From: Nitrospira sp.
GTDB taxonomy: Bacteria > Nitrospirota > Nitrospiria > Nitrospirales > Nitrospiraceae
Reading direction: 5' to 3'
DNA: 64,000 nucleotides
Assembly: GCA_030692565.1 (NCBI GenBank)
Contig: JAUYAO010000057.1
Span: forward strand, 149,729 to 213,728
The position numbers and the translations under genes were made by a program. Under the pieces are notes generated by a model. That model was not told the origin of the DNA, ran no database searches, and saw nothing but the letters and a program-made list of their open reading frames with translations. Positions within the stretch are counted from its first letter, which is position 1. Each line of letters begins with the position of its first letter. Positions 29,720 through 37,398 of this stretch are shown here, one piece after another.

Positions 29720-29914
29720 GCCAGCTTCTATTTTCTTTCTCAGGCACTGCGGACCATTCCTGTCGGCACGGGCTATGCCGTATGGACCGGGATCGGAGCG
29801 GTGGGAACCGCGCTTCTCGGCATGGTCATTTGGGGGGAATCAGTCGCACCGCTACGACTCCTGTCGCTTGCGCTGATTGTGCTGGGCATGATGGGACTCA
29901 AGTTGAGCGCGTAA
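29720..29914 (+). pseudogene. sugE: 5'-truncated SugE/SMR multidrug exporter
   Basis: In the frame +1 relative to chaA, 64 codons encode the C-terminal 60% of an SMR-family (SugE/Gdx-type) small exporter: [20 protein letters not shown], then [18 protein letters not shown] and [15 protein letters not shown], ending in TAA at 29912-29914. The first about 40 residues, including the essential Glu of helix 1, are absent, and there is no start codon. The join to chaA shows that one deletion or recombination fused two neighbouring transporter genes and inactivated both. Confidence 0.85.
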
Positions 29915-30447
29915 TCGGCCCTCCACATCGCCCATCACTCACCACAGGCTCATCAAACGCCGACAAGTCCCGGCTGCCGTACCCATCGCCGTCCAAGCCA
30001 GGGCACTCTTTTTCCTAGCCTCGGGATTCACCTAGTTCACCACCGCACCCCTGACTGTTATCCTGTAGCGAATACTTCCGCACTGAGGTGCCGGTTGCCT
30101 CGTAACAGAGGAGTCGCGACGCCTCAAAGCAAGACTGTGGCCTGCCTCACGGAAGACGGTGTACCGGGCTCCGTGAAGGCATCATTCTCATAGAGGTTGA
30201 CTGAGGTGAAGGACTTCACCGTCAACTCTTCACTGGCCATACAGAAATCACCCCTTAGTTTCACCCGGCGAGGAGAACTTTTCTCAGTAATATCTCTAGG
30301 AGATCAAGGCATTAGTATCACCCGGTGGTTACTTCACTAGTTAGGGAACCAGAGCGGCACAGGCGTTGCTTCTTAGTTAAGAAGGCGATCAAGAGCTTTC
30401 CCCGTTCCACCCCACTTGCTCGCCCAAGACGTACAGGGAGGAACCGT
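29915..30447. other. Structured intergenic region before the osmolyte cluster
   Basis: No gene is apparent in this 530-base gap. Several pairable stretches occur: GAGG/CCTC elements around 30085-30125, a nested hairpin at 30144-30180 and a long hairpin at 30196-30226. The frame open from 30325 to the next gene lacks a ribosome site before 30448. Confidence 0.5.
30144..30226 (+). promoter_or_regulatory. Two strong hairpins, candidate structured leader
   Basis: Hairpin one: GCC with GGC (30144-46/30178-80), CACGGA with TCCGTG (30148-53/30170-75) and inner CGG/CCG closing loop TGTA. Hairpin two: GTTGAC with GTCAAC (30196-201/30221-26) and GGTGAA with TTCACC (30205-10/30215-20), loop GGAC. They lie 220-300 bases before the first glycosyltransferase gene and could be part of a regulatory leader or the remains of a small RNA or terminator. 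No known riboswitch consensus was recognised. Confidence 0.35.
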
Positions 30448-31716
30448 ATGTCAGACTTCCATCAAAACGGCGTTGTGACCGTGCTCCACCGCCTCGGACG
30501 GCCGAACCTCGAACAACTGGAGGCGGAACTTCAGCGGCACGCATCGACGAATCCGATTGCCCTGGTCCTCCCTTCCCTCTACTCAGAGCTCCAGCGACCG
30601 GCGCTCAGGAAGATTGTCGAGACGCTGACCGAGGTGCGTTATGTGAACGAGATCGTCATCTCTCTGGACCGGGCTTCGGCGCTGGAGTTCCGCTTGGCCA
30701 AAGAATACTTCTCGATTCTCCCGCAGCGCGTCCGGGTAATCTGGAACGACGGAAGCCGCATTCAGCAGATCTTGAAGCGCCTGACCGACAATGCCATCGA
30801 TGTCGGCCTGGCCGGCAAAGGTCGCGGCTGCTGGACCGCCTTCGGATATGTACTCGCCCGCCACCAAAGCAAAGTGCTCGCCCTGCACGATTGCGATATT
30901 GTGAGCTATGACCGGCAGTACCTCGCCCGGCTCTGCTATCCCATCGCCAACCCCAATCTTGGATACGAATTCGCCAAAGGCTACTACAGCCGCATTACCG
31001 ACCGGCTGCATGGCCGCGTGACCCGGCTCTTCATGACTCCGCTCCTCCGCAGCCTCCAGCAGCTGGTCGGCACACATCCCCTCCTGACTTTTCTTGATAG
31101 CTTCCGCTATCCGCTTGCCGGGGAATTCGCCATGGTCAGCGATCTCGCCTGGATCAACCGCATTCCGGGAGATTGGGGCCTCGAAGTGGGTGTTCTCGCC
31201 GAGGTGTACCGCAACTGCGCGCTCCGCCGCGTCTGCCAGGTCGACATCGCCGACGCCTACGAGCATAAGCACCAGGAACTCTCGGCGGATAATCCTGATG
31301 CCGGGCTGTTAAAAATGTCGGCCGACATTACCAAGGCCCTCTTCAGAAATTTGGCCAGCGACGGCGTCATTCTCTCCGACGGCCTGCTGAAAACCCTCAG
31401 AGCCACCTACCTTCAAGCCGCGCAGGATGCGATCAGCCGCTACGAAAACGACGCGATGATCAACTCCCTCCAGTTCGATCGCCACCAGGAACGCACCGCC
31501 GTCGAAGTATTTCTGAAAGGCATGAAGCTCGCTACTCAGAGTTTCATCGAAGATCCGCTCGGTGTCCCCATGATCTCCAACTGGAGCCGCGTGGTGGCCG
31601 CGGTCCCCGATGTCTTCGGGCTCCTGATCGAGGCGGTCGAGAGTGACCATGAGTGGGAACCGGCCGGCGAGCTGGCCCATGGCGACCATCACACCCCGCT
31701 CACAAGAGTCTCGTAG
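30448..31716 (+). CDS. Glycosyltransferase, glucosyl-3-phosphoglycerate synthase-like
   Basis: A 422-residue GT-A enzyme resembling glucosyl/mannosylglucosyl-3-phosphoglycerate synthases (GT81 and relatives), which transfer sugar from a nucleotide donor to 3-phosphoglycerate or its glycoside. The start at 30448 follows GGGAGG. Visible features: nucleotide-sugar binding part (VLPSLYSEL to IVISLDRAS), the metal-binding HDCD motif (about residues 147-150) followed by VSYDRQYLARLCYPI, the acceptor loop GYEFAKGYYSR, and GEFAMVSDLA with WGLEVGVLAE. With the phosphatase two genes on, it predicts synthesis of a glycosylglycerate compatible solute. The exact sugar is not determined. Confidence 0.75.
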   Translation: MSDFHQNGVVTVLHRLGRPNLEQLEAELQRHASTNPIALVLPSLYSELQRPALRKIVETLTEVRYVNEIVISLDRASALEFRLAKEYFSILPQRVRVIWNDGSRIQQILKRLTDNAIDVGLAGKGRGCWTAFGYVLARHQSKVLALHDCDIVSYDRQYLARLCYPIANPNLGYEFAKGYYSRITDRLHGRVTRLFMTPLLRSLQQLVGTHPLLTFLDSFRYPLAGEFAMVSDLAWINRIPGDWGLEVGVLAEVYRNCALRRVCQVDIADAYEHKHQELSADNPDAGLLKMSADITKALFRNLASDGVILSDGLLKTLRATYLQAAQDAISRYENDAMINSLQFDRHQERTAVEVFLKGMKLATQSFIEDPLGVPMISNWSRVVAAVPDVFGLLIEAVESDHEWEPAGELAHGDHHTPLTRVS

Positions 31717-31725
31717 CACGCTCGC

Positions 31726-33000
31726 GTGATGCCCATGCTGCATTCGACCATCACTCCCTTGGCCGCCCAGACCGAAGTCACGGTCGAGCAGATCGGCACG
31801 GCAGACCTGCTCGTCGGGGTTCCGAGCTACAACAACGCCGACACGATCGGCCATGTTATTCGGGCCATACGGGCCGGCCTCGCTAAATACTTTCCGGACC
31901 GTCGGGCCGTCCTGGTGAACGCCGACGGAGGATCCACTGACGGAACCCCCTTAATTGTCGCCGACACCTTGGTCGATTTTGGTGTGCTGTTCATCGGCGA
32001 CCGGCAGAGCCCCCTCCATCGCATCGTCACGCCCTACCATGGAATACCCGGCAAGGGGAGCGCGTTCCGCACGATTTTCGAGATCGCCAAACGCCTGAAC
32101 GTCCAGGCCTGCGCAGTGGTGGATTCGGACCTTCGCAGCATCACACCCGAGTGGGTGGAACTGCTCCTTCGCCCCATCGTGCAGGAAGGCTTCGACTACG
32201 TCGCGCCTTTCTATCAACGCCATAAGTACGACGGAACGATTACCAACAGTATTGCCTATCCATTGACCCGCGCGCTGTACGGCTATCAGGTTCGCCAACC
32301 CATCGGAGGTGACTTCGGATTTTCCGGCGACCTGGCCAGGCATTACCTGAACAAACACGTCTGGGAGTCTGAGGTGGCCCGCTTCGGTATCGATATCTGG
32401 ATGACCACGGAGGCGCTGACCAGTGGCGCGCGGGTCTGCCAAAGCTTTCTGGGCGCGAAAATTCACAATCCCAAAGACCCGGCAGCCGATCTTTCCGACA
32501 TGCTGGCGCAAGTCACCGGCGCCCTGTTCAGCCTGATGGAGACCCATCCCGCCACATGGATCCCCGTGAGAGACTCCGAGCCCGTGCCGCTCTTCGGATT
32601 TCAATACGAAACGGGCGTGGAACCGATCCATGTGAACGTCGAGCGAATGCTGGAGGTGTTTCAGCAGGGGCTGCAGGACCTGCAGCCCATCTGGAGTCGC
32701 ATGTTGTCGGAGGACAGCCTCGCCCGACTCAACTCTTTGCAGGGAGTTGCTCCAACGGCCTTCCGGATGCCGGATGCCCTCTGGGTCCAGGTGATCTATG
32801 ACACGGCCCTGTCCTATCACGCCGGAGTACTTCCGAAAGACCACCTCCTGAAAGCGCTCACACCGTTGTATCTCGGCCGAACCGCCTCGTTCGTTCTGCA
32901 GACACAGGGGCTGACCACCCGCGAGGCGGAACATCATGTTGAATCCCTGTGCCGGGCCTTCGAGGCCCACAAAGAATATCTCGTGACACGGTGGCCGTGA
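31726..33000 (+). CDS. Second GT-A glycosyltransferase of the osmolyte cluster
   Basis: A 424-residue GT2-like enzyme. The N terminus has LLVGVPSYNNADTIG, then NADGGSTDGT, a lysine-containing donor loop (HGIPGKGSAFRTIF) and the metal-binding VVDSDLRS (about 131-138). GGDFGFSGDLARHY (about 193) and WMTTEALTSGA lie in the acceptor part. This pattern resembles glucosylglycerate or mannosylglucosylglycerate synthases that act without a phosphorylated intermediate. It starts 9 bases after the first transferase; GTG 31726, ATG 31729 or ATG 31735 are all possible and none has a strong ribosome site, suggesting translational coupling. Confidence 0.72.
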   Translation: MMPMLHSTITPLAAQTEVTVEQIGTADLLVGVPSYNNADTIGHVIRAIRAGLAKYFPDRRAVLVNADGGSTDGTPLIVADTLVDFGVLFIGDRQSPLHRIVTPYHGIPGKGSAFRTIFEIAKRLNVQACAVVDSDLRSITPEWVELLLRPIVQEGFDYVAPFYQRHKYDGTITNSIAYPLTRALYGYQVRQPIGGDFGFSGDLARHYLNKHVWESEVARFGIDIWMTTEALTSGARVCQSFLGAKIHNPKDPAADLSDMLAQVTGALFSLMETHPATWIPVRDSEPVPLFGFQYETGVEPIHVNVERMLEVFQQGLQDLQPIWSRMLSEDSLARLNSLQGVAPTAFRMPDALWVQVIYDTALSYHAGVLPKDHLLKALTPLYLGRTASFVLQTQGLTTREAEHHVESLCRAFEAHKEYLVTRWP

Positions 33001-33040
33001 GCAGCGGCTACCCCCGGCATGGGGAGTAAAGGAGGATATC

Positions 33041-33748
33041 ATGACATCACAGTGGATCGAGACGTTACTGGAACCCGTGACCGTCCTCGGCCGGCAAACG
33101 CTGGCGATCGTCCCCAATGTGTTGGCCATGAGCCTGCTGCTGCTGGCAGGCGTCGGCACCGCCTGGTTCGTCGGCCACGCGGTCGAACGGTTTCTCCGGG
33201 TGATCGGACTCGACCGAGTAAGCGATCGGCTGGGCCTGACTTCCACGTTCCTGCGCGGCGGGATTAAATCGGCCCCCTCCCATCTCATCGGACGAACGAT
33301 CCACTGGCTCGTTCTGCTCTTCGCGTCGATCGCCTCGCTTGAAGCCTTGCACATCGACTCCGTCAGCCGATTGACCCATGCCACCGTCGCCTATATCCCA
33401 CATCTCGTCATCGCCACGCTGATCGGAATTGCGGGCTACCTGATCGCCAACTTCGTCGCCCAAGGAGTCCTGATCGCTGCGGTCAATGCCGGCCTCCCGC
33501 CGGCCCGCCTGATTGCCTCGGCGGCCCGCTGGGCGATCCAATTGCTCAGCGTCGCCATGGCTCTTGAGCAACTGGGCATCGCGGAACACATCGTGGCCGT
33601 CGGATTCGGCATTACCTGGGGCGGCATTGTCCTTGCCGCCGCACTGGCGTTCGGATTGGGAGGCAAGGACCTCGCACGGTCATTTCTTGAGCGTCGGCTG
33701 GCTGCTCCGTTGCACGGACCGACTCATAACGATGTTCACCACCATTGA
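33041..33748 (+). CDS. MscS-associated TM-helix membrane protein
   Basis: A 235-residue inner-membrane protein with four or five hydrophobic helices (about 22-50, 85-110, 120-160, 170-215) and repeats of the conserved TM-helix unit often attached to small mechanosensitive channels: LIGRTIHWLVLLFASIASLE and ARWAIQLLSVAMALEQLG, each followed by a Gly-rich helix (ALAFGLGGKDLARSF). AGGAGG precedes the ATG. It lacks the cytosolic MscS beta domain. Being inside an osmolyte operon, it may take part in solute release or osmotic sensing; that is inference from position. Confidence 0.72.
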   Translation: MTSQWIETLLEPVTVLGRQTLAIVPNVLAMSLLLLAGVGTAWFVGHAVERFLRVIGLDRVSDRLGLTSTFLRGGIKSAPSHLIGRTIHWLVLLFASIASLEALHIDSVSRLTHATVAYIPHLVIATLIGIAGYLIANFVAQGVLIAAVNAGLPPARLIASAARWAIQLLSVAMALEQLGIAEHIVAVGFGITWGGIVLAAALAFGLGGKDLARSFLERRLAAPLHGPTHNDVHHH

Positions 33749-33755
33749 GGCCCCC

Positions 33756-34592
33756 ATGCGTCCTCGCTATCTTGTCTTCACCGATCTGGACGGATGTCTG
33801 CTCGACAGCCGGACCTATTCGTTCGACGCAGCTCGACCGGCCCTCGAACGACTCCAGGCGAACCACATTCCCGTGGTTCTGGTTTCCAGTAAGACGCGGG
33901 CGGAGATCGAGCCGCTTCGCCAGCAACTGAATCACCAGGGTCCGTTCATCGTCGAAAACGGCGGCGCCGTGTTCGTGCCTCTCGGCACCTTTGATTTCCC
34001 TCTGGACCGCGCCCGACGACGGTCTACCTATCACGTCATCGAGTTTGGAACGCCCTACGCCCTGTTACGCGATGTACTCAAGCAGATTGAGGAAGCCGTC
34101 GGTACGCCGTTGATAGGATTCGGGGATCTTTCGATCGATGAGATTATGGAGCTGACCGGACTACCCAGGGAAGCTGCACTACGGGCCAAGATACGCGAGT
34201 ACGATGAGCCCTACCTGGTACAGGGCCCCGCCACGCTGGTCACCGAGGTCTGCCGTCAGATCATCACGCGAGGATTACAATGGACGAAGGGCGGGCGCTT
34301 CTTTCATCTGACCGGACTGAACAACAAGGGGCAAGCCGCCTTGAGGCTGCTTCATTGCTATAAACGGCAATGGAATCTCGATGGACCACCGGGCGAGGTT
34401 GAAACAGTAGGGATCGGGGATAGCCTGAACGATCTCCCCCTCCTGCTCGCGGTGGATCTCCCGGTGCTGGTGCAGAAGCCGGACGGATCGTACGACCACG
34501 ACATCCATGTCCCCCAACTGATCCATGCCCCTGGCATCGGACCCGTCGGGTGGAATCACGCGATTCTGAATCTGCTACGGCTCGCAGCCTAG
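33756..34592 (+). CDS. HAD phosphatase, mannosyl/glucosyl-3-phosphoglycerate phosphatase family
   Basis: A 278-residue HAD hydrolase of the MpgP/YedP type that removes the phosphate from glycosyl-3-phosphoglycerate. Motif I is FTDLDGCLLD (nucleophile and acid Asp at residues 8 and 10), motif II SSKTRAE, then the cap domain with ENGGAVFVP, motif III Lys in NNKGQAAL, and motif IV GDSLNDLPLL. GAGG lies five bases before the chosen ATG; an ATG at 33732 that overlaps the previous gene is an alternative. It completes the phosphorylated glycosylglycerate pathway started by the first transferase. Confidence 0.82.
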   Translation: MRPRYLVFTDLDGCLLDSRTYSFDAARPALERLQANHIPVVLVSSKTRAEIEPLRQQLNHQGPFIVENGGAVFVPLGTFDFPLDRARRRSTYHVIEFGTPYALLRDVLKQIEEAVGTPLIGFGDLSIDEIMELTGLPREAALRAKIREYDEPYLVQGPATLVTEVCRQIITRGLQWTKGGRFFHLTGLNNKGQAALRLLHCYKRQWNLDGPPGEVETVGIGDSLNDLPLLLAVDLPVLVQKPDGSYDHDIHVPQLIHAPGIGPVGWNHAILNLLRLAA

Positions 34593-34626
34593 CAGCCGCG
34601 CGACCCTCTCTGAATAGGTGTGTCCG

Positions 34627-34821
34627 TCAGGCGGATTTTTTCGACGCAAACACCGCCGCATCACAGGAGAGATACTTGATCTGCTTGATGGGGACCAGGA
34701 TCATTTCCCGCGGCGACTCCAGATAAATAAATTCCTGGTCTTCCGACAACCGATGACTGACCGCGTCCTTGATCAACAACTCCTGATTGTCCACAAACAC
34801 GACTTTCACCCAATAGTGCAC
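34627..34821 (-). CDS. Small conserved-looking protein of unknown function
   Basis: A 64-residue protein read from a GTG with AGGAG nine bases upstream. It has a compact beta-rich pattern (WVKVVFVDNQELLIKDAV, then EFIYLESPREMILVPIKQIK) like small Sm-like or PilZ-like strands and ends with a basic tail. Hydrophobic and charged positions alternate sensibly, and the ribosome site supports expression. No family identified. Confidence 0.6.
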   Translation of the reverse strand: MHYWVKVVFVDNQELLIKDAVSHRLSEDQEFIYLESPREMILVPIKQIKYLSCDAAVFASKKSA

Positions 34822-34981
34822 GACGCTGCTCCTTCCGACAAAAAGCCGACGATCCGACTATACCACGACCCCTTCAAAGCCAGAGGATTATACTGATCCC
34901 TTCAAGACTGTGGCAACTTGCCAGCCATAGCCGCTCGTGAGTAGAGTAGCAATGCAGGACCATGTCTTCGAGGAATGTCCG

Positions 34982-35491
34982 ATGGCCAAGTCATTGCGAA
35001 TCAGCGGGTTGACGGCGCTCTTGCTCACCGGCCTCACGATGTCCCCTCTCCTGAGCGACGCGCAGGTGGTTGGAGACGAGGCTGAACTGGGTCGGCTCCA
35101 GTCGAAAGCCGAAGACGCGATCGGGAATGATGATGCGGATGGAGCCGCGATGATGATGGGGCGGGCCGCGTTGCTCGCCGCTCAACTCGGCAAGAGAGAG
35201 ACCGGATGGAAGACGGCATTCCGCAAGGGCCAGGAAGCGCTCTTCAGATCACAGGAACATACCTACCGGGCCATGGCCCTCTTTCGCCGAGCCGGCGGTC
35301 AATTGCCGGCCTCATCGGGAGTTTGCGGCAGCCTGGCCCTCGGTCACACCGCTCTTACTCACGTGGCTGAGGGGAAGGAACCTTCTCCCCAAGACACCCG
35401 CCTCCTGGAGGAGGCCAGGCGTCTTCAGGAATCTGCGGAAAACTGGAACCAGGTTATCGTATCCCTGGTTGCCGAATACCAATGTTCGTAA
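34982..35491 (+). CDS. Secreted helical protein of unknown function
   Basis: A 169-residue protein with a signal peptide ending near SDAQ. The mature region is helical with TPR-like character (ELGRLQSKAEDAIGNDDADG and alternating Ala-rich helices around residues 45-90), with two Cys near the middle and C terminus (SSGVCGSLALG and EYQCS) that could pair. The ATG at 34982 is favoured because GAGGAA lies nine bases upstream. No specific family recognised. Confidence 0.6.
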   Translation: MAKSLRISGLTALLLTGLTMSPLLSDAQVVGDEAELGRLQSKAEDAIGNDDADGAAMMMGRAALLAAQLGKRETGWKTAFRKGQEALFRSQEHTYRAMALFRRAGGQLPASSGVCGSLALGHTALTHVAEGKEPSPQDTRLLEEARRLQESAENWNQVIVSLVAEYQCS

Positions 35492-35515
35492 CTCCCCGAG
35501 ACCGTGGGTCTGGCC

Positions 35516-35959
35516 TTAGTCGTCTTCCGGGTTGATGATGTGCAGGCCCGCCGTCTTTGACGCCGCCAACAGCTGCGCGTCCGCACTCACGACGGTCAGT
35601 CGCAACGGCTTCAACTCCAGCGCCAACGCCAGATGCATCACTTGCGCAGCCCGGAGAAAGGGATACTCCAGGACCAACTCTTTGGTGGCCAGATACGTCC
35701 CCATGGTCGGCGCAATAAACTCGAACAGTCCGGCCTTCGATTCCAGCTCGAATTTATACAACACCGAGTAGCAATCGTCCCGGGTGATCTCTCCCTGTTG
35801 AGCTCGATTGGAGAGCGTGGCGTAAAAGTCCGTAACCGTCCAGGTCGGCAGAATGGCGACTTTGCCGCGCTTGACCATCAGCTTGTTGACGACGCGAGTA
35901 CCCCGCTCCATGCTGTAGCGTTTGACGAGCGCGGTGGAATCAAAATAGTAGTATGGCAT
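35516..35959 (-). CDS. PIN-domain protein, probable VapC-like toxin
   Basis: A 147-residue PIN-domain ribonuclease. The acidic active site is visible: Asp7 in YFDSTALVKRY, an acidic residue in the central helix (TDFYATLSN), Asp82-equivalent region (AAQVMHLALALE has His instead of the frequent Asp) and Asp126 in VVSADAQLLAA. It lies four bases downstream of a small basic gene on the same strand, the usual arrangement antitoxin then toxin. The slightly altered third acidic position means activity should be tested. Confidence 0.75.
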   Translation of the reverse strand: MPYYYFDSTALVKRYSMERGTRVVNKLMVKRGKVAILPTWTVTDFYATLSNRAQQGEITRDDCYSVLYKFELESKAGLFEFIAPTMGTYLATKELVLEYPFLRAAQVMHLALALELKPLRLTVVSADAQLLAASKTAGLHIINPEDD

Positions 35960-35963
35960 CCTG

Positions 35964-36233
35964 TCACACCCTCCCCTTCATGATCAGGGCGGCCAGGGGA
36001 CCCTGGAGTTTTGAGAGTCGATCCTGCAGCTCGTCCAGCGGCACTTCCTCATACCCCTGCTTGCGCAACGTATCGGCCAGATTGCCTTGATTGAACGACG
36101 CGGTGTCGTCCTTCAACCGGTCGCCCAGCTTGCGCTTCGCCAACCGGCTCGACAGTTTCCGTCCGGGCTTCGTCAGCCCGCGTCCGCGGCTCCGTGGGGC
36201 GCGGCCCATCGCTTTCTCTGTAGACTGTGTCAC
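35964..36233 (-). CDS. Putative antitoxin partner of the PIN protein
   Basis: An 89-residue basic protein read from GTG at 36233, with AGGAGG eleven bases upstream. The N-terminal half is very basic and probably disordered (RAPRSRGRGLTKPGRKLSSR), the C-terminal half helical (DDTASFNQGNLADTLRKQGY). It ends four bases before the PIN gene start, and the two are certainly co-transcribed. No ribbon-helix-helix or AbrB motif was clear, so the antitoxin role rests on gene order. Confidence 0.55.
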   Translation of the reverse strand: MTQSTEKAMGRAPRSRGRGLTKPGRKLSSRLAKRKLGDRLKDDTASFNQGNLADTLRKQGYEEVPLDELQDRLSKLQGPLAALIMKGRV

Positions 36234-36252
36234 AGTGCTGGATTCCTCCTCG

Positions 36253-37398
36253 TTAAAATGGGCGTGGGCTCGATAACGCCGGATTCGCCGGTGTGGATTC
36301 TCGCGGACACCCGGCCGGTGATGGCACCTGGGCCGGCAATGACGCCTCTCCAAATACATGAGATGCGATCGCTTTGGCAAGGTCTGAAGAAAATTCTTGT
36401 TGGATAACCCGTAGGGCTTTCGCCGTGGCTTCGCGGTCGGACAGATGCCCTTCCTTCCCGCCGCGCGAGACCGCGCCGACCACGCGTTGCGTCGCGGACT
36501 CCACCACATCGAAGTCGCTGCACCAGCGCACATACTTAAATTGCGGGTCTCGCACATCGATCGGCCAGACACGCACGGTGCCACGCACCAGCAATTCGCT
36601 GCCGGCTCGTTGGGTCGTCACATGCAATCCCTCACGAATGAGCCCTTCCATAAGCGATCGCTGGATCGGCTCCGCATGATCCCCCGTCACTTCGACCGCG
36701 AGCACCAGGTTCGTCGAGAGGAATTGATCCAGCTCATTCGACAATTCATTCACACGATACGCGGCGGGAGTTCCCTGGCCGGAGGAACGGATGACGCGCA
36801 GATCTGCATTGAACGCGTCGCGCATCACCAGATTCCTTGTGGCACGCCGGAGGTCTCGCACTTTCGTCAACTTGTCGGTGGTCTGCCTCGCTTCGAGCAG
36901 ATCGGCTTCAATCGTCCGATCCAGCTCCCGCATCTTGTCCATCATCGCCGCTTCGCCCTGGCCGCGATGCATTCCCGCCAAGGCATAGTGCATCCCCTGA
37001 TGCCGGTCATACCAGGCATCGAGAATCTTCACGTTTTCAAGGACTTTATCGGTAGAGACGTTCGTCACCTGATCCAGCGTCAACCGCCGCTCTGTATTGG
37101 TGCTCCCGCGGTTCTCGACCAGCAGGTAGGACTCCCAGTCCTTGGCCTGAGCCGCGACCTCGGCCTTAAAAATTCTCGCCACGGCCGCATAGGCCTGATC
37201 GGTTGCCGCACTCTTGTTCGTGGCCTGGCCCTGCCCCAGCAGATATTGGCTTGAAGAAAATTCAGCCGTCGCGCCATCCACCCAGGCCGGCTTCGATTTC
37301 CCCCCGAACCACGTACAACCCGAGAGGGCGATGCCTCCGATGAACAGCATGACCAGGGGCAATATGACATCACGCCTGAGTCTGACCGGACCTCTCAT
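36253..37398 (-). CDS. LPP20-type lipoprotein
   Basis: A 381-residue predicted lipoprotein. The signal peptide ends in the lipobox ALSGC (about residue 28). The first mature part (PAWVDGATAEFSSSQYLLGQ, then AYAAVARIFKAEVAAQ) is the LPP20 signature: a WV(D/E) start, a GxGxA strand and a long helix. The rest includes a domain (about 235-345) like those of LpoB/FlgT-type surface lipoproteins. Its ATG overlaps the stop of the COG3014 gene (ATGA), so it is the last gene of the four-gene lipoprotein block. Confidence 0.72.
   Translation of the reverse strand: MRGPVRLRRDVILPLVMLFIGGIALSGCTWFGGKSKPAWVDGATAEFSSSQYLLGQGQATNKSAATDQAYAAVARIFKAEVAAQAKDWESYLLVENRGSTNTERRLTLDQVTNVSTDKVLENVKILDAWYDRHQGMHYALAGMHRGQGEAAMMDKMRELDRTIEADLLEARQTTDKLTKVRDLRRATRNLVMRDAFNADLRVIRSSGQGTPAAYRVNELSNELDQFLSTNLVLAVEVTGDHAEPIQRSLMEGLIREGLHVTTQRAGSELLVRGTVRVWPIDVRDPQFKYVRWCSDFDVVESATQRVVGAVSRGGKEGHLSDREATAKALRVIQQEFSSDLAKAIASHVFGEASLPAQVPSPAGCPRESTPANPALSSPRPF

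Noticed and set aside
30060..30230. c-di-AMP (ydaO-yuaA) riboswitch ahead of the osmolyte genes
   Set aside because: Attractive by context, but the conserved core segments of that riboswitch could not be recognised by eye.
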